This document shows positions 58,765 to 64,000 of a stretch of DNA of 64,000 bases, piece by piece. The notes beneath the pieces were generated by a model. That model was not told where the DNA came from. It ran no database searches and worked only from the letters and a program-made list of their open reading frames with translations. Each line of letters starts with the position of its first letter. The stretch's first letter is position 1. Made by a program: the position numbers and the translations under genes. Source of the stretch: Streptomyces sp. JH14 (GTDB taxonomy: Bacteria; Actinomycetota; Actinomycetes; Streptomycetales; Streptomycetaceae). The stretch spans positions 124,001 to 188,000 of the forward strand of contig NZ_JAJNEL010000002.1 in the NCBI RefSeq assembly GCF_029428675.1, written 5' to 3'.

Positions 58765-59634
58765 TCAGCCGAGGCCGCGGGCGTCCTGCTTGAGGGCCGT
58801 GTCCACGGTCAGTGCCGTCGCCACGACGAGGCTGAGCAGCGGCTCGGGCAGCTGGTAGTGGATCTGCAGCACATAGTTGTCCGCCGTCGTGAACAGTGTC
58901 TTCGCGAGGCCTTCCCAGGTCTTGGTGATCCGGGCGATCTCGGCGTCGTTGTGGTCGACGATCGCGAAGTTCCAGGCGCGCCAGTTCTCCGCCTTGATGG
59001 CCCCGACCTTCTGGCCGTCGACCATGATGGCGAAATTGATCTTGCCTATGGCGTTCTGCTGCACGATCTCGCCGACCGGACTGCCGTCCGGGCGCTGCAC
59101 GACGACCCGGGACTTGATGAACTTCGCCGGGCGGGTCAGGAGCAGTTGCGGCTGGCCGTACGCGTCACGGATCTCGAGCTTGTGGGTGAGGTACTGGTCG
59201 ATGCTGGAGACGAACCGCAGAACCTTGCGCAGCGCGCTCTGGCCGACCTGGATGACCGAGCCGATGGTGTTCCCGTGCTGATCGAAGACGCTGTACTCGT
59301 TCGTCACCTCGATCAGCTTGGCCTTCTGGTTCACCACCAGGACCTGCTGGTTGAAGAGCGAGGCGCCCCCGGGAACGCCACCCTGCTGAGGCTGCGCCAT
59401 CTGCTGCTGGGGAGCAGCCTGCTGGAAGGCGGCCTGCTGGGGAGCGGCCTGCTGCTGATACTGAGGGGCCACCTGCTGCTGGGGCACCTGCCCCTGGGCG
59501 GGCGCCTGGGGCTGCCCGCCGCCGGCCGGGTTGGTGTGCTCGGTCCACTGGGAGCCGTCCCAGTAGCGCAGCAACTGGGGCGCGCCGTGCGGATCCGGAT
59601 ACCAGCCCGCAGATACGTTCGAGTGCGTTGTCAC
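58765..59634 (-). CDS. DUF2510 and phospholipid-scramblase-like (LURP-one) protein
   Basis: A 289-residue protein. The N-terminal DUF2510 motif is AGWYPDPHGAPQLLRYWDG with QWTEHT. A Gln/Pro-rich linker of about 50 residues follows (QAAPQQAAFQQAAPQQQ). The C-terminal scramblase/LOR fold begins at LVVNQKAKLIEVTNEYSVFD and ends with a hydrophobic helix (EPLLSLVVATALTVD). Bacterial members have no proven scramblase activity. GTG 59634 starts just before MTTHSNVSAG. It is monocistronic, with its own terminator. Confidence 0.88.
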   Translation of the reverse strand: MTTHSNVSAGWYPDPHGAPQLLRYWDGSQWTEHTNPAGGGQPQAPAQGQVPQQQVAPQYQQQAAPQQAAFQQAAPQQQMAQPQQGGVPGGASLFNQQVLVVNQKAKLIEVTNEYSVFDQHGNTIGSVIQVGQSALRKVLRFVSSIDQYLTHKLEIRDAYGQPQLLLTRPAKFIKSRVVVQRPDGSPVGEIVQQNAIGKINFAIMVDGQKVGAIKAENWRAWNFAIVDHNDAEIARITKTWEGLAKTLFTTADNYVLQIHYQLPEPLLSLVVATALTVDTALKQDARGLG

Positions 59635-59806
59635 CGGGGCACACTATCCCGCCGGTCCGACAACGGAACCCCCGTCCGGCACATCCACAGCTTCCGCATA
59701 CGCGTCGAAAGCGCGACGATGCGGTACGGGCGGGGCTGCAGCCACCCGGGCCGGCGTCCGCCGCGGACCGTACTGGCGTACGGCATCGCATAGGCTCAGC
59801 AACGAT

Positions 59807-61051
59807 ATGAAGAGCAATCTCCCGACGCTGGGGCCCAAGGCCGACAAGGACACCGTGCGACGGAGCAACCTCAGCCTGGTGCTGCGGGCCGTCCGTGACG
59901 AGGGCGACCGCGAGGCGACCAGGGCCGGGGTGGCCGCGCGTGTGGGGCTGACCCGGGCTGCCGTCTCCTCACTGGTCGAGCAGTTGCTCGAGAGCGGGTT
60001 CCTGACCGAGTCCGGCAAGACCTTCAGCGGCCAGGCCGGGCGTCCCGGCACGGCGCTCAAGGTGGCGCGCACCGGCCCCGCCGGGCTCGGCGTGGAGGTC
60101 AACATCGACTATGTGTCGGTGTGCGTCGTCGATCTGGCGGGCACCGGACGGGTCCGGCTCACCGAACATCTCGACAACCGGGGCGCACCGCCCGCCGAGG
60201 TGCTGGCGCGGGCCGCAGGGATCGCGGCGCGAACCCTGGACTCGGCGGCCGAGCAGGAGCTGTTCCCGGTCGGTGTGGCGCTCGCGCTGCCCGGTCTCGT
60301 GTCAGGCGGCGCGGTGCGCCAGGCACCCAACCTGGGCTGGAACCAGGTGCCGGCCGAGGAGCTCTTCGCAGCCTCGCTCGCCGCGCTGCGCCCCGGCCGT
60401 GCGCAGCTGCCCGTGAGTTCGGAGAACGAGGCCAATCTGGCGGCACTGGCCGAGCTCTGGTTCGGCGGACTCGACGAGGTCCGCAGCTTTCTGTACCTCA
60501 CCGGCGAGATCGGCGTCGGCGGCGCCCTGGTCATCAACGGCGAACTGCTGCGCGGTGCGCACGGGTTCGCCGGCGAGATCGGCCATGTGGTGGTGGACCC
60601 GGACGGGCCGGAGTGCCGGTGCGGTTCGCACGGTTGTCTGGAGCAGTACGCGGGCCAGGCGGCGCTCCTGCGGGCGGCCGGGATCGAGGAGACCGGCCGC
60701 GGCATCGGGGTGGCCGAGCTGGACCGGCGCACACGGGCCGGCGACGAGCGGGCGGTGGCCGCGGTGGCCGAGGCCGGCCGGATGCTGGGGCGGGTGCTGT
60801 CCGGGGCGGTCAATCTGCTCGACCCGGACGCGGTGGTGCTCGGCGGGATCTACCGGGGTCTGATGCCGTGGTTGTCGGTGCCCGCCGACGAGGAGCTGAC
60901 GGACAGGGTGGTGTCCGGGCTCTGGTCGCCGGGCAGCGGGCGGCTGCGCGCCTCGTCGGTCGCGGGCGACGCGGCGCGGGGCGCGGCGGCGCTGGTGATG
61001 CAGGACGTGCTGGCCGACCCGGTGGCGTACGCACCGCGGGCGGCCGGCTGA
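59807..61051 (+). CDS. xylR: ROK-family repressor, probable XylR
   Basis: ROK protein of 414 residues. The N-terminal winged helix is LVLRAVRDEGD, then TRAGVAARVGLTRAAVSSLVEQLLESGFL. The sugar-kinase-like part follows: ALPGLVSGGAVRQAPNLGW, ENEANLAALAELWFGG, GEIGVGGALVINGELLRGAHGFAGEIGH. The zinc site CRCGSHGCLE is intact. The neighbouring divergent xylA-xylB pair, with operator-like repeats between them, makes xylose the likely inducer. The ATG 59807 start is supported by the conserved leader. It is convergent with xylA. Confidence 0.88.
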   Translation: MKSNLPTLGPKADKDTVRRSNLSLVLRAVRDEGDREATRAGVAARVGLTRAAVSSLVEQLLESGFLTESGKTFSGQAGRPGTALKVARTGPAGLGVEVNIDYVSVCVVDLAGTGRVRLTEHLDNRGAPPAEVLARAAGIAARTLDSAAEQELFPVGVALALPGLVSGGAVRQAPNLGWNQVPAEELFAASLAALRPGRAQLPVSSENEANLAALAELWFGGLDEVRSFLYLTGEIGVGGALVINGELLRGAHGFAGEIGHVVVDPDGPECRCGSHGCLEQYAGQAALLRAAGIEETGRGIGVAELDRRTRAGDERAVAAVAEAGRMLGRVLSGAVNLLDPDAVVLGGIYRGLMPWLSVPADEELTDRVVSGLWSPGSGRLRASSVAGDAARGAAALVMQDVLADPVAYAPRAAG

Positions 61052-61100
61052 ACCCGAGGGACGGGCCGGATCGAGGGCGCGGGGGGCTGAACCGGAGGCG

Positions 61101-61140
61101 GGGCCGCCGGGCGGGTCACCGTCACCCGTCCGCCGGCCCC
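61101..61140. terminator. GC-rich hairpin between xylR and xylA
   Basis: GGGCGGGT and ACCCGTCC pair around CACCGTC (one G-T pair), and the flanking GGGGCCG / GCCGGCCCC extend the stem with a bulge. It lies in the 105-nt gap between two convergent genes, a plausible shared terminator. Confidence 0.6.
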
Positions 61141-61156
61141 GTCCCGCCCCCCGGCG

Positions 61157-62326
61157 TCAGCGGACCCCGAGCAGATGGTCCAGGGCCAGCTGGTCCAGCG
61201 CCTCGAACGCCATGCTGCGCTCCGCCGCCGCCGTCACATCGAACTCCTCGTACGCCGACCGGTCGGCCAGCAGCCCCGCCACGCCGTCCTCGGCGGTGGG
61301 CCGGGCGAGCTCGTCGAGGCGGGAGGCGCGCAGCGCCTCCCGCACGGCCGGGTCGGCGCGGAACGCGGCGGCGCGCTCCTTGAGGATCAGGTAGTTGCGC
61401 ATGCATCCCGCGGCCGAGGCCCACACACCGTCGTAGCCCTCGGTCCGCGGCGGCTTGAAGTCGAAGTGGCGCGGGCCTTCGTACCCTGCGCTCTCCAGCA
61501 GGTCGACGAGCCAGAACGCCTGGCGCAGGTCGCCGGCCCCGAAGCGGAAGTCCTGGTCGTACTTGATGCCGGACTGGCCGTTGAGGTCGATGTGGAAGAG
61601 CTTGCCCGCCCACAGCGCCTGCGCGATGCCGTGCGGGAAGTTCAGCCCGGCCATCTGCTCGTGGCCGACCTCGGGGTTCACGCCGTACAGCTCCGGGCGC
61701 TCCAGGCGCTCGATGAACGCCAGAGCGTGACCGACGGTCGGCAGAAGGATGTCGCCGCGGGGCTCGTTCGGCTTCGGCTCGATCGCGAACCGGAGGTCGT
61801 AACCCTGCTCGACGACATACTCACCGAGGAGGTCGAAGGCCTCCTTCATGCGGTCCAGCGCCACCCGCACGTCCTTCGCGGCGCCCGACTCGGCCCCTTC
61901 CCGGCCGCCCCACGCCACATAGGTGGTGGCGCCGAGCTCGACGGCGAGGTCGATGTTGCGGATGACCTTGCGCAGCGCGTACCGACGCACGTCGCGGTCG
62001 TTGGCGGTGAACGCGCCGTCCTTGAACACGGGGTGCGTGAACAGGTTCGTCGTCGCCATGGGCACGACGAGGCCGGTCGCGTCCAGCGCCTGCCGGAACC
62101 GCTTCACGAGGCCTTCGCGCTCGGTGTCCGAGGATCCGAAGGGGATCAGGTCGTCGTCGTGGAAGGTCACACCGTACGCACCCAGCTCCGCGAGGCGCTG
62201 CACGCTCTCGACCGGGTCGAGCGGCGCGCGGGTCGCGTCACCGAACGGGTCGCGGCCCTGCCAGCCCACCGTCCACAGGCCGAAAGTGAACCGGTCTCCC
62301 GGGGTGGGCGTGAAGCGTTCCGTCAT
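61157..62326 (-). CDS. xylA: Xylose isomerase
   Basis: Converts D-xylose to D-xylulose; 389 residues, the actinobacterial short (class I) type. Active-site segments are GVTFHDDDLIPF (catalytic His), AWGGREGAE, FAIEPKPNEPRGDILLPT (metal Glu), EVGHEQMAGLNF (metal Glu/His) and HIDLNGQSGIKYDQD. The C-terminal YEGPRHFDFKPPRTEGYDGVW is also standard. ATG 62326 lies 69 nt from an operator-like repeat. Transcribed away from xylB, with xylR converging from the other side. Confidence 0.97.
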   Translation of the reverse strand: MTERFTPTPGDRFTFGLWTVGWQGRDPFGDATRAPLDPVESVQRLAELGAYGVTFHDDDLIPFGSSDTEREGLVKRFRQALDATGLVVPMATTNLFTHPVFKDGAFTANDRDVRRYALRKVIRNIDLAVELGATTYVAWGGREGAESGAAKDVRVALDRMKEAFDLLGEYVVEQGYDLRFAIEPKPNEPRGDILLPTVGHALAFIERLERPELYGVNPEVGHEQMAGLNFPHGIAQALWAGKLFHIDLNGQSGIKYDQDFRFGAGDLRQAFWLVDLLESAGYEGPRHFDFKPPRTEGYDGVWASAAGCMRNYLILKERAAAFRADPAVREALRASRLDELARPTAEDGVAGLLADRSAYEEFDVTAAAERSMAFEALDQLALDHLLGVR

Positions 62327-62368
62327 CGTCTGACCACCTTCGGTGCAGCGGGGCCCGCGACGGTCGAG

Positions 62369-62522
62369 GTGTCATGAACCCCTATTTGTTTAGTGTCATG
62401 ATTAATGATGCACGGACTCCCTGGGCGGCGTAACCCTTCGTCACGTCCCACGTCCGGGAATCGGGGGGCACCCCTGGCCCGAACCGACGCGATCGCGTAA
62501 TTTGTTTTCAGCACGACCAAAT
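62369..62522. promoter_or_regulatory. Operator-like elements in the xylA-xylB intergenic region
   Basis: Near xylA, GTGTCATGA occurs twice in direct orientation (62369-62377, 62393-62401), with TTTGTTTAG between them (62385-62393). Near xylB, TTTGTTTTC (62501-62509) repeats the same TTTGTTT core, with CCAAAT (62517-62522) facing it. One AT-rich TTTGTTT element per promoter suggests two sites for the ROK repressor, one for each direction. The region is much more AT-rich than its surroundings. Confidence 0.55.
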
Positions 62523-62595
62523 CGATCACACCCGTGCCCACCAGCACACCAGTGCATCCGTACACCCCGCACACCCCGCGAGAATGAGGTAACCC

Positions 62596-64000
62596 ATGCC
62601 GCCGCGTACCGTCGTCATCGGCGTGGACAGCTCCACCCAGTCCACCAAGGCGGCCTTCGTCGACGCCGCCACCGGCCGGCTGCTCGCCGTCGGACGTGCC
62701 CCGCACGTCGTCACGGGTGAGGGCGGAGCCCGCGAGAGCGACCCCGAGGTGTGGTGGCAGGCGCTCCGCACCGCCGTCGCCGCCGGCCTTAAGGAGGCCG
62801 GTGTGCCGGCCTCGGCCGTGACCGGCATCGCGGTGGCCGGTCAGCAGCACGGCCTGGTCGTCCTCGACTCCGCCGGCCGCCCGCTGCGCCCCGCCCTGCT
62901 GTGGAACGACACCCGCTCCGCCCCGCAGGCCGCCGCCCTGACCGCGGCGCTGGGAGGGCCCGACGCGTGGACCGCCCGCACCGGATCGGTTCCGGTGGCC
63001 GCCATGACCGCGTCGAAGTGGCAGTGGCTGCGGGAGAACGAGCCGGAGACGGCCGCCGCGACCGCGGCGATCCGCCTCCCCCACGACTTCCTCACCGAGC
63101 GGCTGACCGGCACGGCCGTCACCGACCCCGGCGACGCCTCGGGCACCTGCTGGTACTCCACCGCGACCGGCGCGTACGACCCCGAGCTGCTCGAACTGCT
63201 GGGCCTGGACGCCGCGTTGCTGCCCGAGGTGGCCACGACCGGTGCGGCCCCGGCCGGTTCACTGACCGATGAAGCGGCGCAGGCGCTGGGCCTGCCGGCC
63301 GGCATCGCCGTGGCGGCGGGCACCGGGGACAACATGAGCGCGGCGGTCGGCCTCGGTCTCGGCGGCGCCGGACTGCTGGACCACCCCGTGCTCAGCCTGG
63401 GCACGTCGGGCACCGTCTTCGCCTCCTCGCAGGCCCGGCCTGCCTCGGCGGCGCTCTCCGGCTTCGCCGCGGCGGACGGTACGTACCTCCCGCTGGCCTG
63501 CACGCTCAACTGCACGCTCGCCGTGGACAAGGTCGCCACCCTGCTCGGCCTGGACCGCAACGACGCGGCACCCGGCGGCCAGGCCGTACTGCTCCCCTAT
63601 CTCGACGGCGAGCGCACCCCCGATCTGCCCACGGCCTCGGGCCTGCTCACCGGGCTCCGCCACGACACCACCCCGCAGCAGATCCTCGGCGCCGCCTACG
63701 AAGGAGCGGTCGTCACCGTGCTGCGCGCCCTCGACGAACTGCTGCGGGCCTGCGGACTCGACCCGGCCGACCCCGAGGTCGCCGCCCGGCCGCTGCGGCT
63801 GATCGGCGGCGGTGCACAGGGGCACGTCTGGGTGGAGACGGTTCGCCGGCTCTCCGGGCGGCCCGTGATCGTGCCCGGCAGCGGTGAACTGGTGGCGCTG
63901 GGCGCGGCCGCGCTCGCCATGGCGGCCGCCACCGGCGAGGACCCGGTCGCGATCGCGACCGCCTGGAACACCGGCGACGACACCCGGCTGCCCGCCGTCG
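62596..64000 (+). CDS. xylB: Xylulokinase (3' end cut by window)
   Basis: FGGY-family sugar kinase phosphorylating D-xylulose. The start MPPRTVVIGVDSSTQSTKAAF carries the phosphate-1 loop. GIAVAGQQHGLVVLD and LLWNDTRSAPQA are the substrate-binding segments with the FGGY xylulokinase Trp-Asn-Asp. ATGTGDNMSAAVGLG and LIGGGAQGHVWVETV are the later FGGY signatures. ATG 62596 has GAGGT upstream. 468 codons are visible without a stop, and only the last 10-20 residues of a normal ~480-residue protein are missing. Divergent from xylA. Confidence 0.96.
   Translation, partial: MPPRTVVIGVDSSTQSTKAAFVDAATGRLLAVGRAPHVVTGEGGARESDPEVWWQALRTAVAAGLKEAGVPASAVTGIAVAGQQHGLVVLDSAGRPLRPALLWNDTRSAPQAAALTAALGGPDAWTARTGSVPVAAMTASKWQWLRENEPETAAATAAIRLPHDFLTERLTGTAVTDPGDASGTCWYSTATGAYDPELLELLGLDAALLPEVATTGAAPAGSLTDEAAQALGLPAGIAVAAGTGDNMSAAVGLGLGGAGLLDHPVLSLGTSGTVFASSQARPASAALSGFAAADGTYLPLACTLNCTLAVDKVATLLGLDRNDAAPGGQAVLLPYLDGERTPDLPTASGLLTGLRHDTTPQQILGAAYEGAVVTVLRALDELLRACGLDPADPEVAARPLRLIGGGAQGHVWVETVRRLSGRPVIVPGSGELVALGAAALAMAAATGEDPVAIATAWNTGDDTRLPAV

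Noticed and set aside
1..64000. tRNA, rRNA, CRISPR, transposase, integrase or attachment-site features
   Set aside because: No cloverleaf-like sequence with a TTCGANNC arm in context, no spaced repeats and no transposase or integrase motif was found while reading both strands.

Overview
The window reads as chromosomal DNA of a Streptomyces or a close streptomycete. The base composition is uniformly GC-rich, with strong G/C bias in third codon positions and frequent GTG and TTG starts. It carries families largely confined to this group: an SsgA-like sporulation protein, a WhiB-like protein, a WhiJ-type regulator with DUF397 and anti-sigma-like partners, a complete conservon (CvnA-B-C-D plus P450), a two-domain small laccase and two DUF574 methyltransferases. 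No rRNA, tRNA, CRISPR array, transposase or phage module was seen.

Layout. 1-4.3 kb: 5'-cut LacI-type regulator, DUF574 methyltransferase, a 7-copy 9-bp repeat, MpaB-type oxygenase, macro-domain hydrolase, MerR regulator. 4.3-5.75 kb: an editing-less threonyl-tRNA synthetase preceded by a short peptide with three consecutive Thr codons and a 14-bp perfect hairpin, which together look like ribosome-mediated attenuation. 5.85-12.6 kb: a five-gene minus-strand acyl-CoA degradation operon (racemase, F420-type oxidoreductase, acyl-CoA dehydrogenase, thiolase, FadB) behind a KstR2-like operator, divergent from an enoyl-reductase-like gene. 14-23.4 kb: endonuclease V, BNR-repeat secreted protein, SsgA-like protein, PQQ-like lipoprotein, ABC-F ATPase with a long leader, acyl-ACP desaturase with a palindromic operator, GMC oxidoreductase. 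23.5-31.4 kb: WhiB-like protein, HhH-SNF2 helicase, small laccase, a relic of a PQQ-dehydrogenase/DUF1080 gene, DUF3533 membrane protein, LigD-type polymerase and a divergent ATP-dependent DNA ligase (an NHEJ-type pair).

31.4-46 kb is the most eroded part. It contains a low-complexity Asp-Pro reading frame, a MASE1 membrane sensor coupled to a SpoIIE phosphatase, 1.1 kb without a supportable gene, a frameshifted PucR-type regulator, an ATP-grasp-like protein, a DHA2 MFS pump with a C-terminal winged-helix-like tail, a SEC-C protein, a pentapeptide-like membrane protein, the second DUF574 gene, the WhiJ-type cluster, and remnants of a WGR gene and a SWIM zinc-finger gene. 46-52.2 kb: a GH4 glycosidase and the conservon, whose P450 lacks the ExxR motif as in CYP157. 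52.8-64 kb: IclR and MarR regulators, a FUSC transporter, half a VOC gene, pcaB, an acetyltransferase, a scramblase-like protein, and a xylose module (ROK regulator, xylA, xylB cut by the window end) with repeated operator-like elements in the xylA-xylB gap.

The strongest candidates for something not routinely described are the Thr-peptide attenuator ahead of the second ThrRS, the double-uORF leader of the ABC-F gene, and the cluster of partly deleted genes (PQQ/DUF1080, PucR, WGR, SWIM, VOC). All calls come from reading the sequence; no database or folding program was run.
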